The notes: generated by a model not told the origin, from the sequence alone. A DNA stretch of 64,000 nt from Anodontia alba (GCA_964016985.1 OZ024837.1:40425207-40489206), one strand, 5' to 3'; shown: positions 1-11,730, numbered from the stretch's first letter. Numbers and translations are program-made.

Positions 1-565
1 TCCGTTTTTTAGGTAAGCATGACTAAAAATAGCATATTCGGATTTATCCGTGAAGCGTTCGGCGATCTAGCGCCACGAGAATAGCAAATATACGCACAAT
101 ACTCTTTAGTATAGTATAAACATATTTTATTGCATCGTTACATAAGGCATGGGGTCGGGCCACAAGTTCTACCAACATTAGTTACGGCCCTCCCCCTACA
201 GAGTTTTATTACAGCAATATACAAACACATGATAATGGCAAATTATAGAGAAATTATTTGAATACTTAACTAATTGTTAACAAATATTGACTCAAAAACA
301 AATATACATTATACATAATTTCAATAGGTCATGGATTATGTGGAATGATGAGTAAATAAAATAAATAGTTAACAAAAAAATATATTAAGATAATAATGGA
401 ATGTCATGCTAGCCGTAAGTTAGCAGCAGGCTAATCAGTGAATCTTCTGGTGTCCTTAATAAACGTTTGGACGGCAGTGAAAATAGTAGTATTCTCATCA
501 GTTGTCAGATTTTCATCTCCAAACAAAAGAATATTAATATTTAATGGATGGAAATCCCTGGTAGA

Positions 566-2042
566 TCAAAAAAGTGTTTCTCTTTCGTTTCTGAAGTTTG
601 AGCAACTAAAGAAATAGTGCTCTGCATCTTCGACTTCCTCAGAGTAACTACAAGTAGGACTAGGTGATAAATGGTTTATATATAAATCAGAAAGTAAATT
701 ACTACAATTATTTCTAATTCTTGCATGTAAAACTGAAATATATCTCTTACCAGCTCTATAGTATGTTGGAACTTTTGAATTATTTTGATGCTTTTTCAGC
801 TGATACTTAAAGCTTGCCATAGATGGTGAATTACGTAGTTCTATATCAAGAGAATTCCATGTTGAAATAGATGATGGAATACATGATTTACGTGAAATTT
901 CAATCCTGCAGAAGGGAACAGTAATATCATTTTGATTTCGTAATGTATAAGTACTTATTTCTCCAACTGAAGGAGGAATTAAGTCAGATATGTATGTAGG
1001 AACAAGACCATTGACTGACTTATACATGAAAATAAGTTTTTGCTGCCTGCGTCTTTTTACTAGTGACACCCAACCGCATTCTCTATAAAGATTATCTAAT
1101 GAAACCGATCTTGTTAAGCCTGTCACTATGCGGGCAGCTTCATTCTGAAGTTTTTGAAGAGAGTTGATATCTTGCACTGTACAACCATCCCATACAACAT
1201 ATGAATATTCAATAATTGGCAGTAAATATAATAGGTATATTTGGTTTAATGCAACACGGCTGAATGTAAATTTCAGTTTTCGCATTATATCAATAACTTT
1301 TGATGCACTTTTGATAATATTTTCAATATGGCTTGCCATTGCCCATTATCACTAAATGTAAGACCTAAATGTTTGTGTTCTGTTACGAATTTTATGGGTG
1401 TATCATCAAAAAATTATATTAGGAAGAGAATCAACAAGTCTTAAAGTAAAAAGCATTACTTCAGTTTTAAGAGGGTTAAAGTTTATTAACCACTGTGCTG
1501 CCCATCTTATTAGCATGCGTAAATCATGATTGATGATGCCTTCGATGTCTTTAATAGTAGCTGCAGAATAAAACAACGAGCTGTCGTCAGCGAGTAACCT
1601 AGTAAGACTTAGTAGTGATTCAGCTATATCGTTAACATACACTAAAAATAGTAGAGGGCCTAGAACAGAACCTTGAGGAACTCCAGCTTTAACGCTCATT
1701 AAGCTTGATGAGGCATTTCTTATAACAACCTTTTGCTTCCTATCACTCAGGTAGTCACTTCCTATCACTCAGGTAGTCACTTATCCATTCGAGTAATTCT
1801 CCATCTATGCCATTTTGTTTTAATTTAAAGATAAGTCCCTTGTGCCAAACTCTATCAAATGCTTTAGAAACGTCTAAGAAAACCATACAAGAAAATTGGT
1901 TACTGTCAAAAGTTTGGCAAATATGATGGTATATGTCTATAAGTTGGACAATACTCTTTATCAGTTGACGGCGTGGTGTAGAGGATACATCACTGGGGCA
2001 TGACTGTCTTGAGTAGAGTAAACTGTTGTACTGGCAATGCAT
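566..2042 (-). pseudogene. Reverse transcriptase remnant of LINE copy 1
   Basis: Three consecutive minus-strand frames carry ordered reverse transcriptase blocks. At 2042-1755 is FLDVSKAFDRVWH (block with the first catalytic Asp). At 1768-1406 are GVPQGSVLGPLLFLVYVND and LADDSSLF (a variant of the catalytic FADD), then WLINFNPLKTEVMLF. At 1339-566 is the thumb region with LPIIEYSYVVWDG and LQKLQNEAARIVTG, ending in a Cys/His-like segment with EDAEHYFFSC. The frames are separated by a 22-bp tandem duplication at 1739-1782 and by a second shift at about 1335-1410. The N-terminal part is missing. It is a dead element, not a host gene. Confidence 0.88.
1739..1782. repeat. 22-bp tandem duplication that breaks the RT frame
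   Basis: The unit beginning CCTATCACTCAGG occurs twice in a row without mismatch. 22 is not a multiple of three, and the peptide DYLSDRK is read in both flanking frames, so this is the frame-breaking lesion. Confidence 0.9.
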
Positions 2043-2064
2043 CTGTCTGTTTCATTTATGTGTA

Positions 2065-2083
2065 TGTGTGTGTGTGTGTGTGT
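2065..2083. repeat. (TG)n microsatellite
   Basis: Uninterrupted TG dinucleotides next to the 5' truncation point of the LINE, followed by T-rich and A-rich tracts. Confidence 0.9.
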
Positions 2084-2171
2084 TTTTTCTGTATTTTACT
2101 TTAGAATTTTTATATAAACCGTGGCTTAAAAGTTATTGTTTTTTTGTTTTTTTTTTTTCAAACCCAATTAC

Positions 2172-2196
2172 AAAAAAAAAAAAAAAAAAAAAAAAA
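2172..2196. repeat. poly(A) tract
   Basis: 25 consecutive A between the LINE and the first foldback element. Confidence 0.9.
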
Positions 2197-2984
2197 CACC
2201 GGCTAAATGGGCGTTATTGCATCTGCTATTCATACACCATTTAATAGAAAGGACCCCGGCTAATTCGCTTTATTCCAGAAGACCATAATGCCTTGCGCGC
2301 AACGTGACACCCGGTTTAACCGAAAGTAGTAAAACCAATTCGTGATATCCCAGAAGACCATAATGCCTTGCGCGAACGTGACATCCGGTTTAACCGAAAG
2401 TAGAAAAACAAATACTGACAGTGTTATGATGACCGCTTTTTGTTTGACTAAAGATGAATTATTTTCAAGATTTTATATTAAAGTCAACAACAGGAATACT
2501 TTTAAGCAAATAGTTTAGATGTGAATAAAATAATACCGACCAGTGTGTTTATTTTCTTACTTTTATCTTTGCAATAATCACCAGGAGCTCCTGGGAAAAA
2601 CAAATGCAAGATTATTGTTACTGATGACTCAACCCCAACATCACTCAATTTATACCCGCCGTTTAGAATTATTTGGAAAGTCTATATTTTCACTCTATGA
2701 GATTATAGAATAAATATTTGAATACCCGATATTAGTTTCAGTAAATACCCTTTGTAAACAGACGTTTATATATTAAGCAGAGAATTAATAGGCCTACACT
2801 ATAAGCCAGTGACTGGCATTTTTGTTGACAAGACAGCAATTGAAAATTTAAAAATAAACACACAATCTAACATGGTATTAGAGAATTTCATCTCACTGAT
2901 TGATTGATTGATTTGCGAACACGATGCATGGCATAAAAAAGTACATTATGTTCTACTCAATGTGACAGGGTCGAGATTGATGGT

Positions 2985-3669
2985 TTGTTGATAGTTGACA
3001 GTTATAAATATACCTGAATAAGCAACAAAGTGTACAGACCTGTCAGCTGCACTGTTACCCAGTGTATCAGTCAGTAACCCGAGGTATAGTGGTCTGTCAC
3101 ATGGAGAGTATATAGGAATATGGTCAGTGACAGAATAAACCAAGACCTGTAAGCTACACTGTACATCAGTGTATCAGTCAGTAACCCAGGGTAGAGCGGC
3201 CTGTCATCTAAAGTGGAAACCGGAATATCAGTCGAAGACAAAGTATACAAAGATCTGTCACCCTTACTGTACCCCAAAGTATCAGTCGGTAATAAGTCTG
3301 TAACTAGGGTATAGCAGCCTCTCCCCTGGACCAGAATGTTGGTCAGCGACAAAGTATAATAAGAGCTGTAAGCTACACTGTACTCAGGTACAGCCGCCTG
3401 TCACCTGGAGTACATACCCGAATACCGGTCAGCGACAAAGTATACGAATACCTGTCAGCTACACTGTTACCCAGTATATTAGTCTGTAACCTGGGGTATA
3501 GCGGCCTGTCACCTGGAGTGTATACCGCAATATATGTCAGCGACAAAGTATATGAAAGCCTGTAATCTATACTGCTCCCCGGTATATCAGTCAGTAACCC
3601 GGTGTATAGCGGCCTGTCACCTAAAGTGTAAACCAGTGAATATCGGTCAGCGACAAAATATACTAAGAA
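2985..3669 (-). repeat. Inner tandem array of foldback element 1, left orientation
   Basis: Imperfect units of about 108 bp with the order AGCGACAAAGTATA, CCTGTCAGCTACACTG, CAGTCAGTAACCC, GGTATAGCGGCCTGTCACC. The alternating ORFs here, all rich in DRPLYPGLLTD-type peptides, are translations of this repeat and not genes. Confidence 0.85.
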
Positions 3670-5130
3670 ACATTCCGGGTGACAGACTGTTATATCCCGG
3701 GTTACTGACTGATACACCGGGGAACAGTGTAGCTGACAGGTCTTCGTATACTTTGTCGCTGACCGATATTCCGGTAGATCTATACACTCCAAGTGTATAC
3801 CCCAGGTTACTGACTGATACATCGGAGTACATTGTAGCTGGCAGCTCTTCATATACTTTGTCACTGACTGAAATTCGGGTGTACGCTTCAAGTGACAGGC
3901 CATTATACCCTGGGTTACGAACTGATATACCCGGTAACAGTGTAGCGGACACTGGTCTTCGTATACTTTGTCGCTGACAGATATTCGGGTATACAATCCA
4001 GGTGACAGGCCACTATACCCCGTGTTACTGACTGACACAGGGGTACAGTGTAGCTGACAGGTCTTCATATACTCATATACTTTGTTGCTGACTGATATTC
4101 TGGTATACACTCCAAGTGTCAGGTGGGCGAGGGGGTGGGGTGGCGGGTCGCTATACCCCGGGTTACAGACTGATACACAGGGTAACAGTGTATCAGTGTA
4201 GCTTACTGGTCTTAGTATACTCTGTTGCTGACTGATATTTTTAGTATACGCTCCAAGTGACAGGCCGCTATACCTGGGGTACAGTTTATCTAACAGGTTT
4301 TAGTCGCTTAGTCTTTGTCGCTGACCGATATTCACTGGTTTATACTTTAGGTGACAGGCCGCTATACACCAGGTTACTACTCCTTCCGCTGATTCAAGAA
4401 GGGCAGTTGTCAGTTTCTGGCGAAAGAATGTGCACAATACTGGTTAACCGCTTAGAGGACTAAGCCTGACCAGTAAACGTGTGGCTAGGTAAACTGACCG
4501 CGCTCGACATGACCCCATTGGGTTGACTGGGCCGTAAAACCTCAACACAAACTAACACCAGGTTACTGACTGATATACCGGGAAGCAGTGTAGCTTACAG
4601 GTCTTCATATACTTTGTCGCTGACTGATATTTCGGTATATTCTCCAAGTGACAGGCCACTATATCCCGGGTTACAGACTTCTATACTGGGTAACAGTGTA
4701 GCTGACCTGTATTCGTATACTTGTCGCTGACCGGTATTCGGGTATGTACTCCAGGTGACAGGCAGCTGTAGCTTGTACAGTGTAGCTTACAGATCTTATA
4801 CTTTGTCGCTGACCGACATTCTGGTCCAGGTAAGACTGCTATACTCTAAGTTACAGACTGATACTTTTGGGTGACAGGTCTTGTATACTTTGTCTCCGAC
4901 TGATATTGCATTATACGCTTTACCTGACAGGCCGCTATAACCTGGGTTACTGACTGATACACCAATGTATAGTGTAGCTTACAGGTCTTGGTTTGTCGCT
5001 GACCAATATTCCTGTATACTCTCCGTGTGACAGACCACTATACCCCGGTTTACTGACTGATACACCGGGTAACAGTGTAGCTGACAGGTCTTTGTATACT
5101 TTGTTGCTTATTCAGGTATATTTATAGCTG
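3670..5130 (+). repeat. Inner tandem array of foldback element 1, right orientation
   Basis: The same unit of about 108 bp in the opposite orientation, roughly a dozen degenerate copies (GTGTAGCTGACAGGTCTT, ACTTTGTCGCTGACCG, GGTTACTGACTGATA). It is longer than the left array and is interrupted by a SINE at 4379-4554. Confidence 0.85.
4379..4554 (+). mobile_element. 5'-truncated tRNA-SINE inserted in the foldback array
   Basis: Starts in the SINE body (CTTCCGCTGATTCAAGAAGG) and ends at the family tail (GGGCCGTAAAACCTCAACAC). It is flanked by a perfect 13-bp target-site duplication ACACCAGGTTACT at 4366-4378 and 4555-4567. The tRNA-like head is absent, so it was truncated during insertion. Confidence 0.92.
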
Positions 5131-5805
5131 TCAACTATCAACAAACAATCAGTCTTGACCATGTCACATTGAGTAGAACATTATGTACTTTTTATGCTGC
5201 GCATCATGTTCGCAAAAGAATCAATCAATAAATCAATCAATCAGTCAGTGATATGTTCTCTTATACCATGTTAGATTGTGTTTTATTTTTTAAATTTTCA
5301 ATTGCTGTTTTGTCAACAAAAAATGCCAGTCACTAGCTTATAGTGTAATTTTCTGCTTAATATACATGTATGAATGCCTGTTTATAAAGGGTAAAGTTTA
5401 CTGAAACTTATATCGGGGATTTAAATATGTATTCTGTTATCTCATAGAGTGAAAATATAGACTTTCCAAACAATTCTAAACGGCGGGTATAAATTGAGTG
5501 ATGTCGGGATTTAGTCATCAGTAACAATAATCTTGCACTTGTTTCTCCCGGAGCTCCTGGTGATTATTGCAAGGATGAAAGTAAGAAAATAAACCCACTA
5601 GTCGGTATTATTTTATTCCCATCTAAACTATTTGCTTAAAAGTTTTCCCATCGTTGATTTTAATGTAAAAAGCTTGAAAATAATTCATCTTAAGTCAAAC
5701 AAACTGCGGTTATCATAACACTATCAGTAGTGATTTTTCTACTTTCGGTTAAACCGGATGTCACGTTGCGCGCAAGGCAATATGGTCTTCTGGGATAAAA
5801 CAACT

Positions 5806-6924
5806 ACTGATAGTGTTATGATGACCGCTTTTTGTTAGATTAAAAATGAATTATTTTCAAGATTTTACATTAAAGTCAACAATGGGAAAACGTTTAAGCA
5901 AACAGTTTAGATGAATATTTAAATCCCCGATATAAGTTTCAGTAAACTTTTCCCTTTATAAACAGACGTTCATATATTAAGCAGAGAATTACACTATAAG
6001 CCAGTGACTGGTATTTTTGTTGACAAAACAGCAATTGAAAATTTAAAAATAAACACACAATCTAAAATGGTATTAGAGAACTTCATATCACTGATTGATT
6101 GATTGATTGATTGACTGATTTGCGAACACGATGCACAGCATAAAAAGTATATTATGTTCTACTTAATGTGACAGAGTCAAGAGACTGATGGTTAGTTGAT
6201 AGTTGGCAGTTATAAATATACCCGAATAAGCAACAAAGTATACAAAGACCTGTCAGCTACAGTGTTACCCAGTGTATCAGTCAGTAACCCGGGGTATAGT
6301 GGTCTGTCACATGGAGAGTATGCCAGAATATTGGTCAGCGACAGATTAAACCATGACGTGTAAGCTACACTGTAAATCGATGTATCATTCAGTAACCCAG
6401 GGTATAGCGGCCTGTCACCTAAAGTGTATACCGGAATATCAGTCGGAGACAAAGTGTACAGAGACCTACACTGAACCGCAAAGTATCAATCTGTAAGTTA
6501 GGGTATAGCAGCCTCTCACCTGGACCAGAATGTCGGTCAGCGACAAAGTATAATAAGATCTGTAAGCTACACTGTACCCAGATATAGCCGCCTGTCACCT
6601 GGAGTACATACCCGAATACCATGCCATTCACCGCATTTAGTGTAATTCTCTGCTTAATATATGAACGTCTGTTTATTAAAGGGTGAAGTTTACTGAAACT
6701 TATATCGGGGATTTAAATATTTATTCTATTATAGAGTGAAACAGACTTTCCAAACAATTCTAAACGGCGGGTATAAATTGAGTGATGTCGGGATTTGGTC
6801 ATCAGTAACAATAATCTTGCGCTTGTTTTTCCCGGAGCTCCTGGTGATTATTGCAAGGATAAAAGTAAGAAAATAAACCCACTGGTCGGTATTATTTTAT
6901 TCCCATCTAAACTGTTGGCTTAAA
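5806..6924. mobile_element. Foldback element 2 (shorter, truncated right end)
   Basis: Starts with the same outer-arm sequence as element 1 (TGTTATGATGACCGC), continues through about four inner units (6240-6620) and turns into a right outer arm at about 6640 (AATTCTAAACGGCGGGT). It lies head to tail with element 1. The right arm stops at about 6924, where an HP-A MITE begins. Confidence 0.72.
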
Positions 6925-7168
6925 ATTGTCACCACCAAAAACTGAAAGATTTCAGATAAAAATTCTGAAATTTTTTTATGTTTCTGCTAAAACATAGATT
7001 GTGGGTACTCATTAGAATCGCCTCGGCGAGGCGGTTCTAACGAGTACCCACGACCTATGTTTTTGAGCAGAAATAAGAAAAATAATGTATACCCCTGCAA
7101 ACTCCAGTTTTACTGTATAAAAGTGGGGTTTAAGGGGGTCAAATTTATATAGGTATGTTTTCGTGATG
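6925..7168 (+). mobile_element. HP-A MITE, left end missing
   Basis: HP-A is the commonest MITE here. Its ends are CATYACGAAAACA and TGTTTTCGTRATG. A perfect central hairpin (TGGGTACTCGTTAGAACCGC plus its complement) is followed by asymmetric GGGGTTTA/TAAACCCC stretches. This copy lacks the left terminus and abuts foldback element 2. Confidence 0.85.
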
Positions 7169-7341
7169 GGTGTGTTCTTTGTTCCCAAAAGGATCCTCTT
7201 TTCACAGAACACGTTATTCTAGGATATAAAAACCCTGTTTAATCCTTTCACCACTGAATTTCTGTACTGGACTCTTCCATCTCTGAAATTGCACACATCC
7301 ATTGTTGCATAACGGGTTTCAGCCCAAAATCAAGAACAAAA

Positions 7342-7400
7342 TGGCAAACCGTGTAGATCCTGATGAGACGGCACTGTTGCAAAAGTATCTGTACTGGTCT
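7342..7400 (+). repeat. Hairpin C repeat, degenerate
   Basis: GCAAACCGTGTAGATCCTGA followed by GAGACGGC. The right half is decayed. See the copy at 28610 for the intact form. Confidence 0.45.
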
Positions 7401-7470
7401 GCAGGGATGAAAGAGTGAGACTGAAACCGAAAGTAATATGTTTTGAATCAAACGAAATCAGTCGAAAGGT

Positions 7471-7682
7471 GAAAAACGTACCTTTTGACGTGCGCCCGAC
7501 GAAGACTCACATTAACCTGCGCATCTGCGCAGTCTGATCTTAGTATTCGTTGTCCGCATGAAGACACTGTGCATTTTTGGTCATCCAAAATAGGCTCAGT
7601 GAAGATTCTGATTAACTTGCGCGAATGCGCAAGCTGGTCTGAATGATCGCTGGACGCACATGTTCAAAGGTGCATTTTCTCG
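7471..7682. repeat. Hairpin D repeat
   Basis: Contains GAAGACTC and GCGCAGTCTGATC type inverted modules, here twice (7498-7540 and 7600-7660), with GCGCACATG at the edge. The family is dispersed through the window and non-coding. Confidence 0.65.
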
Positions 7683-7793
7683 CATTGAGGATCACAATAT
7701 AAGAAAGGATCACAACGAAAACAAAACTACTTGGACAGTTCCGCTCCTCAATAAGAGCAGCTTTAAAAAGAAACATAATATCAAATACAAATA

Positions 7794-7996
7794 GACCAGC
7801 GCACGACAAAACCTACAATAAGACCTGTGTGACCAGCAAAGACTCAGATCAACCTGTGCATCCACCCAGTTTATGCCTCTTTGGATAGCCCGGAGGTTGT
7901 AGAAGGCACATGCGATCAGCGAAGACTCTGGTCAGACTGCGCTGAGTCTTCGTTAGTCGCACAAGTTTTATTGAAGATTTTGTTGTGCTGGCTCAC
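7794..7996. mobile_element. Hairpin D MITE with recognisable termini
   Basis: Terminal inverted sequence GACCAGCGCACGACAAAA at the left and TTTTGTTGTGCTGGCTC at the right bracket the D hairpin modules. The same termini occur at 21258-21494. Confidence 0.65.
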
Positions 7997-8021
7997 ATGA
8001 TACTTTGAATTAATGGAATTG

Positions 8022-9000
8022 TATTTTAATACTTGTATATATGCATGTGTATCTTAATACTTGTATATATGCATGTGTATCTTAATACTTGTATATATGC
8101 ATGTGTATCTTAATACTTGTATATATGCATGTGTATCTTAATACTTGTATATATGCTTGTGTATTTTAATACTTGTATATATGCATGTGTATCTTAATAC
8201 TTGTATATATGCATGTGTATCTTAATACTTTTATATACTTGTATATATGCATGTGTATCTTAATACTTGTATATATGCATGTGTATCTTAATACTTGTAT
8301 ATATGCATGTGTATCTTAATACTTGTATATACTTGTATATATGCATGTGTATCTTTATACTTGTATATATGCTTGTGTATCTTAATACTTGTATATATGC
8401 ATGTGTATCTTAATACTTGTATATATGCATGTGTATCTTAATACTTGTATATACTTGTATATATGCATGTGTATTTTAATACTTGTATATATGCATGTGT
8501 ATCTTAATACTTGTATATATGCATGTGTATCTTAATACTTTTATATACTTGTATATATGCATGTGTATCTTAATACTTGTATATATGCATGTGTATCTTA
8601 ATACTTGTATATACTTGTATAAAGCATGTGTATCTTAATACTTGTATATATGCATGTGTATCTTAATACTTGTATATATGTATGTGTATCTTAATACTTG
8701 TATATATGCTTGTGTATCTTAATACTTGTATATATGCATGTGTATCTTAATACTTGTATATACTTGTATATATGCATGTGTATCTTAATACTTGTATATA
8801 CTTGTATATATGCATGTGTATCTTAATACTTGTATATATGCATGTGTATCTTAATACTTGTATATACTTGTATATATGCATGTGTATCTTAATACTTGTA
8901 TATATGCAAGTGTATCTTAATACTTGTATATACTTGTATATATGCATGTGTATCTTAATACTTGTATATATGCTTGTGTATCTTAATACTTATATATATT
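8022..9000. repeat. 28-bp minisatellite
   Basis: About 34 tandem copies of a 28-bp unit (CTTAATACTTGTATATATGC plus ATGTGTAT), nearly identical. Scattered units are extended by TTGTATATAC (about 10-11 bp). The unit lacks in-frame stops in some registers, which explains false ORFs on both strands. A stray unit sits at 9633-9670. Confidence 0.95.
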
Positions 9001-9185
9001 GATGTAGTGATGTCATTACATTCAATGACATCAACTTTAACGATAGTGTACCGTGACGTCCTATAGAACCAGTGTATTCCAAACACGTTGAAATTCTTGA
9101 TTTTTATCTTCCCCTAGGGACGGATAATGGTGTTTGACGTAAGATTTGCTAGCACCGGTGTAATTTGCGGAAATCCGGTATGCAA
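9000..9185 (+). repeat. MITE E, diverged copy
   Basis: Shares GTCATTACATTCAATGACAT, AACCAGTG..CAAACACGT and TTGATTTTTATCTT with copies at 15444 and 33969, and ends at TATGCAAGAAA. Confidence 0.6.
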
Positions 9186-9310
9186 GAAACAACGTTGCCT
9201 TAACGTCGATGCAACGTCATGACGTTGCATCGACGTTGAGATAATGTATAAACGCCTTACGATGTGCATTACGATGCGTCGATGTTGAGGCGACCTTATA
9301 TAAACGTCAT
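9186..9310. repeat. Palindromic AACGTC repeat G, diverged
   Basis: Core palindrome of GATGCAACGTCATGACGTTG type, as in the clean copy at 11614-11730. Confidence 0.6.
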
Positions 9311-9814
9311 TAGCCCTCTGGGTTAGTTTCAAGCAATATCTAAAATCAATGTAGCTGATCACCGTCGCTTTCGGACTTTAGTTTTATTCCAGCACCGTTC
9401 AGTAAACATTTATTAACAATGGTGTCTGTTGAATTAGTCAACATTCACACCCCTACTACTCTGCTTTCGATATCATTTTTGCGTTACGTTTTACTCGGAA
9501 GACGTAAATTTGCAAATTTGTGTCATGATTCATTGCCAAACTTTGGTCGCAACTCTCTATACGATAAAAGTTCAGTGGCTGGATGCAGTTTTTCAACGAG
9601 TTCCACTTTTTCAAAATGTCTGAAATGTTTGTATATGCTTGTGTATCTTAATATTTGTATATATGCATGTTTCTTTATAACGTCATCTAAAACCACCAAG
9701 TCAAATACTTTCAGCACTTGTTGAAACGCTCTATACTATTACCGATGCATTTCCTTGCATCTCTGTCGTATCTAAACAAAACCAGCCGCATTGCATTTTA
9801 ATTAAAGACAGTAC

Positions 9815-10035
9815 ACGATAACTCTTTATAACACGATTACTGAGATCCAAGGTAAAAACGGTGCTAGCTAAACAAAAATGTCTAGATTATTTTGAAAAAT
9901 AACCATTAATTGTCATTTTTCTACATAGTCTAGACATTTTTGTTTGGATACAGAGCTTTCGGGATCCACCTTTAAACCGTCTTATATCCAAACCGTCTTA
10001 TAATGAATTGTCTTATAAAGCGGTCCCAGTGTATT
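9815..10035. mobile_element. MITE F
   Basis: Hairpin formed by AACAAAAATGTCTAGA and TCTAGACATTTTTGTTTGG, flanked by TTTATAACACGA and AACCGTCTTATA. It is related to 21755-22070. Confidence 0.55.
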
Positions 10036-10503
10036 ATTAAAATTACTGCATAGCATGAATCTCATGGTAGTGATTATGTAATTTTGGACTTCCTGAATAT
10101 TTCTCATTTGTGTAAAAGTAAAGTATCGCCGAAGGAAAGCAGACCGTGAAATTTCCTAGTACTGTGAAACTGCTTTAAAGAACTAAGTCCGCGAGTTCCG
10201 ACAGAAAAGAGATCGAAATAAAAAATGGTAGGTAATCTCGACATCAGTTATGTCCTTTTAGAAATGTTTACAACTATAATTGGTTCGACTTATGAAGGCT
10301 TGAACATGTTTATTACCGATGACGAAGTGTTTGGGACCAACTAAATTCACTCCGTTGAGGTTGGGTTCTATTGATTGAGTATGCTAAATTAAACTCAGAC
10401 GGTATATTATTCCACTCCCTCATTGATGCTGGAAGAAATAATGTAATTTGGTAAATATCCTAACATTTCGAACATTTTACTCCATACTTTTTTAGCTCAA
10501 ATT

Positions 10504-10750
10504 GTTTGCATATGTCATTTTATTGGCAAGTTAGTGTACGAAATTTTAGGACATTTACCGGAAGTGTTAGGTCTGGTGTCAACAGTTCTGAGATTGTCAG
10601 AATTTCTAAGATTGTATTTGAATCTGGACTGTTTGCATATGTCATTTTATTGGCAACTTTGGTGTACGAAATTTTAGGACATGTGTTAGGTCTGGTGTGA
10701 AAAGTTCTGAGATTGACAGAATTTCTACCATTGTATCGCGAAGCACTACT
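10504..10750. repeat. Two tandem copies of a 127-bp unit
   Basis: GTTTGCATATGTCATTTTAT recurs 127 bp apart (10504 and 10631), followed in both by TACGAAATTTTAGGACAT and AGTTCTGAGATTG. Confidence 0.85.
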
Positions 10751-10839
10751 TACAGTCTGAGGTACAAGGTCAGAAAGATACAATGAAGTCATATAAGTGC
10801 ACATTTAATGGAACAGCGTAAGTTTGTGATTTGTTCGGC

Positions 10840-11220
10840 GTTTGACTTCCAAGAATTTCTATTCAGTTTCGTTATACACACAACGTAAGGATATCAGTTT
10901 ATTGGTTCCAGTCGCGGGCTGCTTTGTTTTGAATCTTATCAGGCTCTTTTCCACATATACGGTACAACTGTCCCAGATTACGTCCGCATATTCCAATATC
11001 GGCCGTATTGATGCAGGTAAATACTTTTAGAGAAGAGTTTCTGTTGAGTTTATATTTGAGTTTCTCTATAACATAAATTCGTCCCCAAATCGTCTCGATA
11101 TGACTAATGATATTTAAAATGACGTAAAACACAAAACTATCAACAGATTCGTACCCAACCTTTATCTTTGATATAATCTATATGTTTATGCCATGTACAA
11201 TCAGCTGAGTAGTTTCTGGT
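10840..11220 (-). pseudogene. Decayed LINE reverse transcriptase C-terminal fragment
   Basis: Minus-strand peptides CTWHKHIDYIKD (11210-11170), IEKLKYKLNRNSSLKVF (about 11080-11020), DIGICGRNLGQLYR and DKIQNKAARDW (to about 10905) follow the order of the thumb region of the LINE at 566-1339. Frameshifts and stops lie between them. Confidence 0.65.
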
Positions 11221-11613
11221 CTGGGATCCAGGTAGGCATATATTTGTGGTTTATAATTTGAATGCACTGGAATTATAATGGAATACAGAATATACGCCAT
11301 CTTCGAAGATTAAAACTCAAAACGAACACTATACAGTCAAACTTCAATGGTACAAATATCTTTGGGGCCAGCGAAATTTGTTCGAGACATGAGTAGTCAC
11401 TGATGGTTTATCATTGCACCGGGTCTGGAGGCAAATGGGGATAATTTTAGGGATGTCTGTTCTATCGTCTATTAACTATAACATGTTGTGTTTACTCATT
11501 CGATTCGCCTCCATGAGGCGATTTCAATGAGTACATGTACTCACAACATATATTTGAGAAAATTTCGCAAATGTATCTATAATATTTGTTTTCTTGAGTT
11601 ACCGTAAGAGTTT

Positions 11614-11730
11614 CCTACCCAGCGGGCACATGACGTTTATACAACGTCGGTTCAACGTCGATGCAACGTCATGACGTTGCATCGACGTTGAGACGACGTT
11701 GTATTAACGTCATGTGCCCGCTGGGTAGGG
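11614..11730. mobile_element. Palindromic MITE G nested in HP-B
   Basis: Almost perfect palindrome with ends CCTACCCAGCGGGCACATGA and TCATGTGCCCGCTGGGTAGG and internal AACGTCGATGCAACGTC with its complement. CCAGCGGGCACA-type MITEs are, as I recall, widespread in invertebrates and fishes. Confidence 0.85.

Larger units (their letters stand above)
112..2045 (-). mobile_element. 5'-truncated LINE (non-LTR retrotransposon), copy 1
   Basis: Minus-strand LINE whose 3' end lies at the low coordinate. The tail contains AATAAA in GCAATAAAATATG and matches a second copy at 53197-54462 base for base over long stretches. The 5' end stops at about 2045 in simple sequence, so apurinic endonuclease and ORF1 are absent. 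The reverse transcriptase frame is broken (see the pseudogene entry). 5' truncation is the usual outcome of target-primed reverse transcription. The clade (jockey or CR1-like) is not resolved here. Confidence 0.85.
2275..5805. mobile_element. Foldback element 1 (long inverted arms with inner tandem arrays)
   Basis: The outer left arm (about 2275-2985) is the reverse complement of the outer right arm (about 5130-5805). Landmarks shared in opposite orientation are TTTAACCGAAAGTAG at the ends, ACCCGCCGTTTAGAATT with its partner AATTCTAAACGGCGGGT, and the segment next to a Gly-poor TATTTATAGCTGTC motif. Inside each arm lies a tandem array of a unit of about 108 bp that changes orientation at about 3669. 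The left outer end carries a 75-bp direct repeat (2275 and 2350). Long arms with inner subrepeats are the architecture of foldback transposons. No transposase frame is seen, so it would be non-autonomous. Confidence 0.75.

Noticed and set aside
3071..4110. Long ORFs rich in DRPLYPGLLTD repeats
   Set aside because: They arise from the foldback tandem array whose unit of about 108 bp is a multiple of three in places. Open frames occur on both strands and are not conserved between units.
8022..9000. CRISPR-like regular repeats
   Set aside because: Units are contiguous with no unique spacers, and the context is animal DNA. It is a minisatellite.
8747..9002. Tyr/Ile-rich proteins on both strands
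   Set aside because: Pure translations of the 28-bp repeat, without start context or codon bias.
9419..9724. 101-codon plus-strand ORF with a fair start context
   Set aside because: Its second half is a stray minisatellite unit, and no homology or splice signals support it.
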